A DNA stretch of 64,000 nt, taken from positions 14,128,830-14,192,829 of the forward strand of contig CM064690.1 in the NCBI GenBank assembly GCA_032717465.1. Reading direction: 5' to 3'. The notes under the pieces are model-generated. The model saw only the letters and a list, made by a program, of their open reading frames with translations, had not been told where the DNA came from and ran no database searches. Shown here in pieces: positions 20,598-31,557 of the stretch. The translations under genes were made by a program, and so were the position numbers. This DNA comes from Coenobita brevimanus. Lineage: Eukaryota > Arthropoda > Malacostraca > Decapoda > Coenobitidae. The number at the start of each line of letters is the position of its first letter. The first letter of the stretch is position 1.

Positions 20598-22640
20598 GAG
20601 ATACAATTTCTATCTATCTATAGCCCGACGCCCTAATCCCGCAAAGGGTGGCCGCAGACAAAACGCCTCCAAGTCACTCTGTAACCCACCATTTGACTGC
20701 CCTCCCCCCAACTCACCCCCCCCCTCCCTCATATACCTCTCAACTCCATCCCTCCACCTCATCCTCGGTCTGCCTCTCCCTCTCCCTCCCTCCACCTCAC
20801 CTACATACACCCTCTTAGTCAGTCTTTCATTCTCCATTCTCTTCACATGTCCAAACCACCTCAGTGTATTTCTCCTAATCTTCTCAACCACATCCACATC
20901 CACCCCACAGCATTCCTTCACTTCTTCATTCGTCAACCTGTCCCTCCACGTCACTCCACATGCTCCTCTCAAGTAACTCATTTCCACTGCTCTCACTCTT
21001 GACTTGTTACCCTCTTGCAAGGTCCATGCCTCGCTTCCATACGTCAGGGTAGGGATCACAATACTATCATGCAGTGACTTCTTGAATTCCATACTCACCT
21101 CCCTATTTCTCATCACTGCTTTCAGTGTACCAACAACCTTCCTTCCCTGCTGTACCCTTTCACGCACTTCATCCCCCAAAGTTCCATCCTTACTCATCAC
21201 ACTACCCAAGTACCTGAATGCACTCACATTCTCCATATCCTCACCATCCAACCTCACTGCACACTCTGTGACTTCATTCCTCTCAAACACCATAACTTTA
21301 CTTTTGTTTACATTAACTTTCAGCTTCCTCCTCCTACACACTGTCCCAAATTCATTCACCAAACCTTGCAACTCCCATTCATCTTCACTCAACAGTACTG
21401 TATCATCAGCAAACAGCAACACCGGAAGCTTCCAAATCTCACCCTCATTCATTAGAGCCACCCCCACATCCACTGCCCTACCCTGCACCTCCTTTACAAC
21501 CCCATTCATGTATATATTAAACAGCCATGGAGACATCACACAACCCTGTTTCAGTCCCACATTGAGATCAAAGAACTCACTCAGCTCATCATCCACTCGC
21601 ACCGTAACCCTAGCTCCCTCGTACATACTCTTCACAGCACTCAGCAATTTTCCCTCCACTCCATATATTCTTAATACCTTCCACATACCTTGCCTATCTA
21701 TTCTGTCGTAAGCTTTCTCCAAGTCCATGAAGGCAGCATACACTTTCCTTCCCTTCTCTAGATACTTCTCCACTAAACATCTTAGAACAAATATCTGATC
21801 TACACATCCTTTTCCCTTCCTAAATCCCCCTTGTTCTTCTCCAACTAGCTCCTCTGTCATATGCCTAACCCTATCAATGAGTATTCTGCCATATATTTTA
21901 CCAGTCACACTAAGTAGGCAAATACCCCTATGGTTACCACATACTTCTCTCTCTCCTTTTCCTTTGTATAAAGGAACAATTATACCTGATTTCCAGTCCT
22001 CTGGAACCCTTCCCTCTTCCCAAGCCAATCTACACAACTTCCATATCCACTCCACAACAATCTCACCCCCATACCTAAGCATTTCACCACACACTCCATC
22101 AATTCCTGGGGCCTTTCCCAACTTAATATCTTCATCGCTTCCACTACTTCCGCCCTACTGATCTCTTCCTCCCTCCTCTCATCTCTTCTTCTCCCAGCCA
22201 TTCCCCAACCACTTATACTCGCACTGCTCTCACTCTCCACATTCAACAAATCCTCAAAGTGCTCCTTCCATCTCCTCAGTTTCTCTCTCTTCTCCACCAA
22301 CAATCTATTATTCCTATCTTTCACTCCCCTACTATTTCCCCGTTCACACTGCCTTACTTTCTTTACCTCCTTCCAAAACAATTTCTTACTCTCCCTCCAT
22401 TTCACACTCAGATTCCTCCCAAACTCCTCATCCACTTTCTTTTTACTCTCCTTCACCAGTCTCTTAATCTCCCTTCTCCTGCTCACATATACTTCTCTCT
22501 TCTCTCTCTCATCTTCTCCCCTACCTCTACTCGCTAACCATTCACTATATGCCTTTTTCTTTTGTTCCACAGCTCGTTTCACCTCATCATTCCACCATGC
22601 TGTCCCTTGCATACCCTTGCATCTCCTCCTCACTCCTAGA
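20598..22640 (-). mobile_element. LINE B copy 1, inserted in the RTE
   Basis: The 3' end on the reverse strand reads GATTAGGGCGTCGGGCTATAGATAGATAG, that is a (GATA)n tail. The 5' end is truncated within the endonuclease/RT junction. Close relative of LINE A with a distinct tail sequence. Confidence 0.85.
20610..22633 (-). pseudogene. LINE B reverse transcriptase, copy 1
   Basis: Encodes the RT and C-terminal domain of a LINE A-like protein: KAPGIDGVCGEMLRYGG, WKSGIIVPLYKGKGE, GGFRKGKGCVDQIF, AFMDLEKAYDRIDRQG (catalytic Asp), GLKQGCVMSPWLFNIYMNGV, LLFADDTVLLSEDEWE (catalytic DD), and the C-terminal WFGHVKRMENERLTKRVY. One frameshift near 22105 joins the pre-RT linker (to 22633) with the RT frame (from about 22121). 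The original stop is lost and the frame runs into the tail. Otherwise well preserved (about 500 codons). Confidence 0.88.
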
Positions 22641-23578
22641 AAGTATTTTCAGAAGGCTAGACTGGGAAAACAAAGGAGTGAACATAGATGGAGAAAAGCT
22701 AAACCATTTAAGATTTGCAGATGACATTGTCCTAATCTCAGAAAAGCAGAGACATTGCAAGACATGTTAAATGACCTGAACAGAGAAAGTCTGAAAGTAG
22801 GGCTAACGATGAACCGGAGTAAAACTGAAGTAATGTTTAATCCTCAAACACCAAAGAGCATCATCAGAATAAGTGGAGAAATTCTTGAAGAAGTAGAGGA
22901 GTACAATTACCTGGGACAAATACTAAAATTAATGAAAGATAATGATAGCAAAATAAAAAACACATTACAATTGGATGGAAAGCTTTCGGTAAACGTAGGG
23001 ACATTATGAAAAGTAGCTTGCCAGTTTGTATGAAACGAAAAGTATACAATGAATGTATAATTCCAGCTATATCATATGGTTGTGAGACTTGGAAACTGAC
23101 AAAATCGATGAAAAATAATTCATTCTCAGAGGACAATGGAAAGGTCAGTGTTGGGAATATCTTTAAGAGACAGGAAAAGATCAACTTGGGTGAGAGACCA
23201 GACTAAAGTCAAAGATATTATAGAAGTTATAAAAGAACAGAAATGGAGGTGGGCAGGCCATGTAGCAAGAATAAAAGATATTATAGAAGTTATAAAAGAA
23301 CAGAAATGGAGGTGGGCAGGCCATGTAGCAAGAATAAAAGATATTATAGAAGTTATAAAAGAACAGAAATGGAGGTGGGCAGGCCATGTAGCAAGAATAA
23401 GGGATAACCGATCGAGCAATAGGTTGACTGATTGGACACCAAGACACTCTAAGCATAGCAGAAAAAGGCCAGACAGGAGGTGGAGAGATGAGACAGAGAA
23501 ACTTGCAGGGAAAACGTGGCAAAGATTGGCTCAATCAAGGAATTCATGGAGATGGTTGGGGGAGGCCTTTGTTCAGTA
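22641..23578 (+). pseudogene. RTE reverse transcriptase, second half
   Basis: Resumes at LESIFRRLDWENKGVNIDGE and LRFADDIVLIS (catalytic FADD about 22717), then frame changes near 22755 and 23006, NYLGQILK, AISYGCETWKLTK, and the RTE C-terminal motif WRWAGHVARI. That last block is repeated three times in frame within 23207-23400. It ends with RRPDRRWRDE- and WQRLAQSRNSWR-type sequence before the (GAT)n tail. Frameshifts and the LINE B insertion make it dead. Confidence 0.82.
23207..23400 (+). repeat. Three in-frame 63-bp tandem repeats in RTE C-terminus
   Basis: The 63-bp unit beginning AAAGATATTATAGAAG and ending GGCCATGTAGCAAGAATA occurs three times in a row, each encoding 21 residues around KEQKWRWAGHVAR. 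The units are almost identical, so the expansion is recent. Confidence 0.92.
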
Positions 23579-23608
23579 GTGGACTTGTAATGGATGATGA
23601 TGATGATG

Positions 23609-23610
<2 letters not shown>

Positions 23611-23667
<57 letters not shown>
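23611..23667. repeat. (TA)n microsatellite
   Basis: Perfect TA repeats immediately after the RTE (GAT)n tail. Confidence 0.95.
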
Positions 23668-23669
<2 letters not shown>

Positions 23670-23689
23670 CTACAATGGCTCGATGCAAT

Positions 23690-23940
23690 TGGAACACCTT
23701 AATTACCCACTAAACCACCAGGTGCCATAATTTGGTTATATGGTTACCACCCAGCATGGTGAATGGTTTCCTGGTGCACAGGAAACCATTGGACTGGTCA
23801 CTTAGTGTAGAGTCACCCATAGGAAGAGGAAAGAATGAAAGAAAGAAAGACAGCAGAGGAAGGAAGGAAGAGAGGAAAAGGCATACACCCAAAGCAGCAC
23901 TACATTGAGTGAGTGGATGGTGAGTGCCCCCACCTACCAC
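23690..23940 (-). repeat. tRNA-like composite repeat R, fragment
   Basis: Shares CCACTAAACCACCAGGTGCC and GGTTATATGGTTACCACCCAGC with 47905-47970. The reverse strand carries the A-box-like TGGTTTAGTGG. The downstream part (23800-23940) parallels 57786-57960 inverted. Noncoding. Abuts the FB element. Confidence 0.65.
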
Positions 23941-24945
23941 GTAATTATATACAGTAAAAGTCCTATTATTCGGCAGCTGATTATTCAGTAGATCCAACAT
24001 TTCGGCAGTTTTGAGAAATAGTCCCATTTACAAAAATCTTTGATTGTTCGGCAGATGTCCGGAATCATCTCGGCAGTCCAAAAAGTGTTATCTGTGACTT
24101 GTAGGCCTAATGTTTCATTACACTTCTGTATGTTCACTAATTTCTATACTGTATTGATTACAATATTGCACAGTATCATACAGTATAGTAACCACCCCCA
24201 CCAAATTAGAGAGGGTTACGTTCCAAGCCCCCTCACTAATTCTTGAAATTCTTTCATTCTTGACGCCTTCCTGAAAATGACATTTACCGGTAATTGCATA
24301 GCCCATGAACCTGTGATACTGTAATGCATTATCTATAAATAAATGTTGCTTGTTAAATCAGTTTCCACGTTGTTTTTAGCTGTACGGCTGTGACAGCTCT
24401 AGTATTTTTATTCCTCAGCATAATGGTGGAAGGGACTGTCCTGTTTAACTAAACCTAACCTAACCGAGTTTAACTGTACCTAATAATTTAACCAAACCTA
24501 ACCTAACCTAAAGTCAGAAAAATACTTAAAAATAAACTGGAGGAATATGGAATTGCTAAGGTCTTTTTGATGAAAGTTAAACGTACATTTTGCGCTCATT
24601 CTTTTGTTTGTTTTTGTGTTTAATGTTAAAGAGAGAGTATTGATGCAAACAGTAATGTATTCCATTAGCCTCATAATAACCTCCGGCATTGAACAACCCT
24701 TTACAGTACTGATGTCAGTGATGTCAAGTTAGGGTGAGCTATAAAGAAAACTGAACAATTATGGGGAGAGAACGAAGGTCACTGGTATATTCACATAACT
24801 CTACGCTACGATTCCAAGCTGTCAGGCAGTCGGTTAATCTCAGATGTTTTCATCCATTTGGTAAATGCACCATAACTTTATAAATTCATCCATGACTCAT
24901 AGCGAATCAAAGCATGGGTTTAGGAAGCTAAATAACACATTGGTA

Positions 24946-26266
24946 GGGGCATTTGTCTTCTTAGTATAATAGGAAAAGTGTATGGTAGGATACTTATTGA
25001 CAGAGTTAGAGAAAGAACAGAGAAATTAGTTGGAGAAGAACAGGGAGGCTTTAAAAAGGGAAGAGGTTGTGTAGATCAGATATTCATTATCAGATCCTTA
25101 GTGGAAAAGTTTCTAGAGAAGGGAAAGAAGTTGTATGCGGCTTTCATGGATTTGGAGAAAGCATATGACAGGGTGGATAGACAAGGATTGTGGAAAGTGT
25201 TAAGAATATATGGAGTAGATGGGAAGTTGTTGAATGCTGTGAAGAGTATGTACGATGGTGCGAAGGCTGCAGTGCGTGTGGATGGTGAACTAAGTGAATT
25301 TTTCATTTTGAAAGTTGGGTTGAAACAGGGATGTGTCATGTCTCCATGGTTGTTCAATCTGTACATGGATGGGGTAATAAAAGAGGTACAAGGTAGGGTA
25401 GTGGATGTTGGAGTGGCCCTGGTGAGAGAGGATAGTGTTTGGAAACTCCCTGTACTGTTGTTTGCAGATGATACTGTGTTGTTGAGTGAAGACGAAGGGG
25501 AGCTGCAAGGCTTGGTGGATGAGTTTGGGAGAGTGTGTAAGAAATGGAATCTAAAGGTGAATGTAGGGAAGAGTAAAGTGATGGTCTTTGAGAGAGGTGA
25601 AGTCAGTGAATGTACAGCGAGGTTGGATGGTGAGGAATTGGAAAATGTGAGTACGTTTAAATACTTGGGTAGTGTGATGAGTAAGGATGGAGGTTTGGAG
25701 GGTGAAGTGCTTGAAAGGGTACAGCAGGGAAGAAAGGTTGCTGGTTCTTTGAAAGCAGTGATAAGAAACAGGGAAGTGAGCATGGAAGTGAAAAAGTTAC
25801 TGCATGACAGTATTGTGATACCAACTCTAACGTATGGAAGTGAAGCTTGGACGTTGTTGGAAGGACACAAGTCAAGAGTGAGAGCAGTGGAAATGAGTTA
25901 TCTAAGAGGAGCCTGTCGAGTCACATGGAGGGACAGGCTGACGAATGAGGATATAAAGGAGCATTGTGGTGTTGATGTGGATGTGATAGGAAGCGTTATG
26001 AGGAACACACTGAGGTGGTTTGGCCATGTGGAGAGGATGGAGGGTGAAAGACTGACGAAGAGAGTGTATGTGAGTGAGGTGAAGGGGGGAAGAGGGAGGG
26101 GGAGGCCGAGGATGAGATGGAGGGATGGGGTGGAGAGGTATATGAGAGAGGGGGGTGTGAGTTGGGAGCAGGGCAGTGAAATGACAGGGGACAGGGCGAC
26201 TTGGAGGCGATTTGTTTGTGGCCACCCCAAACGGGATTGAGGCGTCTGGCAGTAGATAGATAGATA
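24946..26266 (+). mobile_element. LINE A copy 1, 5' truncated, inserted in FB
   Basis: Starts inside the RT domain and ends GGGATTGAGGCGTCTGGCAGTAGATAGATAGATAG. The interrupted FB sequence resumes at GGTGAGCCTGACGATTATC, as expected from 49098-49118. Any target duplication is at most 3-4 bp. Confidence 0.88.
24948..26240 (+). CDS. LINE A reverse transcriptase, partial but open
   Basis: About 430 uninterrupted codons from GICLLSIIGKVYGR to the natural stop after HPKRD. Contains RT motifs GGFKKGRGCVDQIF, AAFMDLEKAYDRVDRQG (catalytic Asp), GLKQGCVMSPWLFNLYMDGV, LPVLLFADDTVLL (catalytic DD), then YLGSVMSKDG, LTYGSEAWTLL and RWFGHVERMEGERLTKRVY in the C-terminus. Endonuclease and fingers are absent by truncation, so no autonomous function; the clean frame indicates recent insertion. 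Confidence 0.88.
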   Translation, partial: GICLLSIIGKVYGRILIDRVRERTEKLVGEEQGGFKKGRGCVDQIFIIRSLVEKFLEKGKKLYAAFMDLEKAYDRVDRQGLWKVLRIYGVDGKLLNAVKSMYDGAKAAVRVDGELSEFFILKVGLKQGCVMSPWLFNLYMDGVIKEVQGRVVDVGVALVREDSVWKLPVLLFADDTVLLSEDEGELQGLVDEFGRVCKKWNLKVNVGKSKVMVFERGEVSECTARLDGEELENVSTFKYLGSVMSKDGGLEGEVLERVQQGRKVAGSLKAVIRNREVSMEVKKLLHDSIVIPTLTYGSEAWTLLEGHKSRVRAVEMSYLRGACRVTWRDRLTNEDIKEHCGVDVDVIGSVMRNTLRWFGHVERMEGERLTKRVYVSEVKGGRGRGRPRMRWRDGVERYMREGGVSWEQGSEMTGDRATWRRFVCGHPKRD

Positions 26267-27271
26267 GAGAGGTGAGCCTGACGATTATCTTCACATCTTT
26301 AAGAAAAATAAATTGATTTCAAAAGAATGGAAGAAACTTACTCTGTGTACTCAGAGAGGGATTAAATTTCTTCCGTTTTCTTAAAGATGTGAAGATAATC
26401 GTCTGGTGCACCTAACAATGTGTTATTTAGCTTCCTAGACCCATGCTATGGTTCACTATGATTCACGGGATAAAATTACAAAGTTACGGTGCATTTACCA
26501 AATGGGTGAAAACATCTGAGATTAACCGACTACCTGACTGCTTGGAATCGTAGCATAGAGTCGTGTAAACATACCAGTGACCTTCGTTCCATTCCCATAA
26601 TTGTTCACAGTTTTTTCATAGCTCACTAATTCGACATCACTGACATCGGTACTGTAAAGGAGGTCATTAAGGGGTTAATGGAATACATTACTGTTTCCAT
26701 CAATACTCTCCCTTTCACATGTAAACAAAAGAATGAGTGCTAGATGTACGTTTAACGTTCATCAGAAAGACCTTACCAATTCATATTCCTTCACTATATT
26801 TTATGCAATTTTCCGACTATTTTATTTTGTGTTTGGAGAAAGTACTCTATACAGTACTCACTCCAAACATATTTGTAATAATATAAGTAGTGATGAGTTC
26901 ACCAATACAAGTGAAGTACTGAGCTGATAGGTAATATTCCGTATCATTTCAGCCATCAAGGAAGTGTTGTCTGACTTCCAGGCCTACTGTGTCATTACAT
27001 TTGTATATGTTCACTAAATTATATATATATATATATATATATATTTCAGATTCAGGTATAGTACTGTATTGATTGCAGCATTGTACAGTATACAGTACTC
27101 TCTCCAAACACAGTTGTAATACCATAAGTGGTGATGACAGTGTTCACCAATATATTTAAGTTACTGTACTGAGTGGGTAGGTTTTTGATTATTCGGCAAA
27201 TCCAATTTCTTGGCATCATCCTTGTCCCATAGATGCCGAATAATGGGACTTTTACTGTGTATGTATATATA

Positions 27272-28514
27272 CAGTAATCCCTCCCCTATCCAATATAATA
27301 GAGCCAAAGGCATGTCCGGAAAGTGGTCCTGTCCGGAAAGTGGGCCATTGCCTGCTGGACTGGTACTTAAGTACCCTAACCCAGCCTAACTTTGAAAGCC
27401 ACCTAAATAACTCCCTACCGGACATGCATAGCACCTATTTAAACCTATTTAAGACCCTATTCACACCAGTAATGGACATAAAGCATGAAATAAATGAAAT
27501 GGAACTAATGAATGAGGAATTTGAAGTGACTGTACCTCAGCCAGGGTACTTACAGCACATGTGTGGCTGCCTTCTCTAAGGCTTTGGTAGTAGTGAAAAT
27601 GTTCTTGAAGCACGTACAGTAATCCAGTGTTGTGCTGCACTTACAGTAATTCTTTGCACTGTGAGTTATAACTGTTTAACACTGCACATTGTTAATTGCA
27701 CCACGCCAGTTTCAACTGCCTGTTTCAACTGCCAGTTTGCACTTCACAGTTAATCCTTTGCATTCTAAATTCTAATTTCTTAACACTGCACAACACTGTA
27801 AATTCCCGTGTGGTCTGCTGGCGAGGTATAGCAGTTTATTCACTGTTTATTCACAAAAAATGAGCACGTGTGGCATTCACTGTGATAAGCATCTACACGC
27901 GATCGAAGTTAGGCGGTAACTGTTGATGACAGGGAAACAGAGTTGCCAGATTGCAACAGCCACATTACCAAACTCCTCAGTTTTCATTACCAAATTTAAC
28001 TTTTCATTACCAAATTTGTAAAGCTAGCATTTATTCTTCACTAATTATATATACAAGTGGAAATACATGTAATCACTCTCGTTATAATTAACAGTATGTT
28101 GATTATTTTCACGCTATGTAGGCTAGCAAATTCATCAGAGAGAGCAGACAATCCACCATCTCCATCCTGTGTATCCTCATACATGTGAAAAATCCGTTTG
28201 GTAATGCATTATTCTGATTCATTACCAAACGAAGTTTTCATTACCAACTTGGCCCACATTTGGTAATGAAAAATATCAAATGGCAACCCTGACAATGGAG
28301 GGGGGAGGAAGAGGAAGGAAGGGGTGAACGGACCTTGGTGTAAGCAGCTGTTTGGCGTCGCGTGGCAATTTCAAATTACGGGAGGGGAAAAAAATGGATT
28401 TGAGGGGGATTTTTTTCTTTTTTTGGCAATTTTTGGGTTCTGAAGGTCCAGGCCCACAATGTCCAGTAAGTGGGGTGTCCAGAAAGTGGGCATCCGGACA
28501 GTATAGAGATTACT
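27272..28514 (-). mobile_element. T1 copy f, internally deleted non-autonomous derivative
   Basis: Termini CAGTAATCCCTCCCCTATCC (left) and GAGATTACTG (right) are T1-type. The left 550 bp resembles the noncoding T1 tail; the transposase is wholly deleted and replaced by an AT-rich block (27880-28290) with repeated CATTACCAAA(T/C) words. No coding capacity. Confidence 0.75.
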
Positions 28515-28515
28515 G

Positions 28516-28543
<28 letters not shown>
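28515..28543. repeat. (TA)n between T1f and T5
   Basis: Pure TA tract joining two Tigger-type termini. Confidence 0.9.
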
Positions 28544-28546
<3 letters not shown>

Positions 28547-29033
28547 TCAAGCCTTGGTAACTCGGACTAATTGGGGGGTAACTCAGTCCGAGTTATGCAG
28601 TTGTCCCATCTACACGGGTTTGTATTCTAAATCTGCATAAATCATCACATTTTCATGCATACAAGTATCAACCCCTACATGCCGGGGGTTTTCCGATGTC
28701 GCACGGTCCTCCATGTGATGGATGTCCAAAATGTAAGAAAATACCCTTACTTCAAACCCTACTATCTGCAAAGCTATAACAGCTAGAGAAAAAATTAAAG
28801 ATGCATAAAACTCATCACCTCTTCCTCTTTCAAATGAAAGTACAGTATCCCCACGTCTCCAGGTGGTCCCGTCGATGAGTAAAGATAAGTTAAAGTTCAA
28901 AGGGTGACGGGAAGATGCTTGCGGTTATACACGTCAATCACGCCCAAAATCGTGACGGCTATCCACGTCAGCCAGCGGTTAGAGGTTAACGCACACCAAA
29001 GTACAATATATTAAAACTCTGATGTCCCTTAAC

Positions 29034-30110
29034 GATACAGTTTCCCCCCCCCAAATGAGTGAGGGTTATGTACCAAACCCCCTCACTGATTCTTGAGATT
29101 CGCTAATTCATGATGCCTTCCTGAAAATTACATTTACTGGTACAGTAATTTCATAGCCTATGAACCACTGTTACTACAATGCGTTACCCATAAATAAACG
29201 TTTCTTGTTAAATCTGTTTCCCCATTGTTTTCAGCTGTTCGGCTGTGACAATGCTTGTTTGATTCATCAGCATGATTGTGGAAGGGACTGTCCTAAGTGT
29301 TTAACTAAACCTAACCTAACCCAGCTTAACACTGCCTAATAATTTAACCAAGCCTAACCTAACCTACAGTTGAGAAATTTGGAAATGAAATCCATCTTGA
29401 GTACAAAGAGTAAGTTTCTTCCATTGTGCTAGAAACAAACAATCGTAGGTATGGCTTAATGGCCTAACCTCTCAATGGCCATGGGTTCATAAATTTGTGT
29501 GCACCCCTGGCCGGCCCTGGAACAGTTTTTGAAGTGTTGTAAAATCAATTTATTTTTCTTAAAGACATGAAGAGAATCATCTGTCGCACCTAGCAATGTG
29601 TTTTTTTAACTTCCTAAATCCATCCTGTGATTCACTATGATTCGCAGAAGAATTCATAAAATAACAGTGCATTTACCATATGGGTGAAAACATCTGAGAT
29701 TAAGCGACCGCCTGACTGCTTGGATTGCTATCGTAGGGTCATGTAAACATGCCAGTGATCTTTGTTCTCTTCCCATAATTGTTCACAGTATTTTTATAGC
29801 TTGCTCAAACTCGACATCACAGACACCAGTACTCTGAAGGCTTGTTCAACTCTGGAAGTTATTAAGGGGTTAATGAAATACATTACTGTTTGCATCAATA
29901 CTCTCTCTTTCACATGTACACACAAAAACAAACAAAAGAATGAGCGCTAAATGTACATTTAACTTTCAGCAGAAAGACCTTACCAGTTCAGTTCATATTC
30001 CTGCAGTTTATTTTCTGTACTTTTCCAACTATTTTTTAAAGGAAGAACTGGCTAATTAGTGAAGTCAGCAGTTAGTGAGTTAGGCAGTTATAGGGTTCTA
30101 CTGTAGTAAT
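29034..30110 (+). repeat. FB-related repeat with longer loop
   Basis: 29050-29400 parallels the FB outer region (CCTCACTGATTCTTGAGATTC, AACCTAACCTAACC words) and 29560-30010 parallels an FB arm (GGGTGAAAACATCTGAGATTAA, GTCATGTAAACATGCCAGTG). Between them is GGCCATGGGTTCATAAATTTGTG, which the short FB copies lack. It ends with GGGTTCTACTG, echoed at 35047-35063. Noncoding. Confidence 0.65.
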
Positions 30111-30507
30111 AAAATATGCACACAAAGAATAGGGTGAGGATAATAAGAGAATAAAAAATAAAGAATAATGTGAGGATTCCTCTAAGTCCTTAACAGAATT
30201 ATACTAGTGTTAATGGAAAATTTCCATTAAATAGGTCAAATAAATACTATCTATCTCTATCTATCTATAGCCCGACGCCCTAATCCCACAAAGGGTGGCC
30301 CTAGACAAAATCGCCTCCAAGTTGCTCTGTCACCTACCATTTGACAGTCCTACCCCCAGCTCACTCCCCCCTCCCTCATATACTTCTCAACTCTGTCACC
30401 CCACCTCATCCTCAGTCTTCCCCTACATCTCCCTCCCTCCACTTCACCTACATACACCCTCTTAGTCAGTCTTTTATTCTTCATTCTTGCCACATGTCCA
30501 AACCACC

Positions 30508-31557
30508 TCAGTGTATTTCTCTTAATTTTCTCAACACATCCACATCCACCTCACAACGTTTCTTCACTTCATTCGTCAAACTGTCCCTCCATGTCACTCC
30601 ACATGCTCCTCTCAGGTAACTCTTTTCCACTGCTCTTACTCTTGACTTGTTCCCCTCTTGCAAGGTCCATGCCTTGCTTCCATATGTCAGGGTAGGGATC
30701 ACAATACTATCATGCAGTGACTTTTTAACTTCCATACTCACCTCTCTATTTCTCATCGCTGCTTTCAGCGAACCAACAACCTTCCTTCCCTGCTGTACCC
30801 TTTCACGCACTTCGTCCCCCAAAGTTCCATCCTTACTCATCACACTACCCAAGTACTTGAATGCACTCACATTCTCCATATCCTCACCATCCAACCCTAC
30901 TGTGCATTCTGTGACATCATTCCTCTCAAACACCATAACTTTACTCTTGTGTACTTTAACTTTCAGATTGCTCTTCCTGCACACTGTCCCAAATTCATTC
31001 ACCAAACCTTGCAACTCCCATTCATCTTCACTCAACAAAAGTATCATCAGCAAAAAGCAACACCGGAATCTTCCACATCTCACCCTCATTCATTAGAGCC
31101 ATCCTCACATCCACTGCCCTACCTTGCACCTCCTTTACAATCCCATCCATGTATATATTAAACAGCCATGGAGACATCACACATCCCTGTTTCAGTCCCA
31201 CATTTAGATCAAAGAACTCACTCAGCTCATCATCCACTCGCACCGTAACCCTAGCTCCTTCGTACATGCTCTTCACAGCACTTAGCAATTTCCCCTCCAC
31301 TCCATATATTCTTAATACCTTCCATATACCTTGCCTGTTTATATATTCTGTCATAAGCTTTCTCCAAGTCCATGAAGGCAGCATACACTTTCCCTTCTCT
31401 AGATACTTCTTCACTAAACATCTTAGAACAAATATCAGATCTACACACCCTTTTCCCTTCCCAAATCCCCCTTGTTCTTCTCCTACTAGCTCCTTTGTTA
31501 TATGCCTAACCCTATCAATAAGTGTCCTTCCATATATTTTTCCAGTCACACTTCGTT
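30508..31557 (-). pseudogene. LINE B reverse transcriptase, copy 2
   Basis: Carries GGFGKGKGCVDLIFVLRC, a frame-shifted AFMDLEKAYDRI, GLKQGCVMSPWLFNIYMDGI, VLLFADDT, YLGSVMSKDGTLGDE and LTYGSKAWTLQEGNKS. Frameshifts lie near 31395, near 31340 and next to the FADD block at about 31040, and near 30510. The remainder of the C-terminus (WFGHV-type motif) is in another frame at 30480-30510. Non-functional. Confidence 0.8.

Larger units (their letters stand above)
19603..23612 (+). mobile_element. BovB/RTE-like LINE split by LINE B
   Basis: Two collinear halves (19603-20597 and 22641-23610) encode successive parts of one RTE-type reverse transcriptase. The 3' end carries (GAT)n repeats at 23593-23608, as RTE elements often do. 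LINE B copy 1 lies between the halves. The endonuclease is missing, so the copy is 5' truncated at the (TA)n tract. Confidence 0.85.
23952..27257 (-). mobile_element. FB, hairpin-forming TA-target element, copy 1 (split by LINE A)
   Basis: Ends are CAGTAAAAGTCCTATTATTCGGC and the inverse of CAGTAAAAGTCCCATTATTCGGC, flanked by TA. Removing LINE A (24946-26266) leaves about 2.0 kb that matches the 48205-50250 copy in reverse orientation. Inner arms of roughly 400 bp (about 24535-24945 and 26340-26780) are inverted copies of one another. No coding capacity; presumably moved by a Tigger-type transposase (inference from ends and TA). Confidence 0.8.

Noticed and set aside
23207..23400. CRISPR-like array
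   Set aside because: Three adjacent 63-bp units with no spacers, inside an RTE coding region of a eukaryotic genome.
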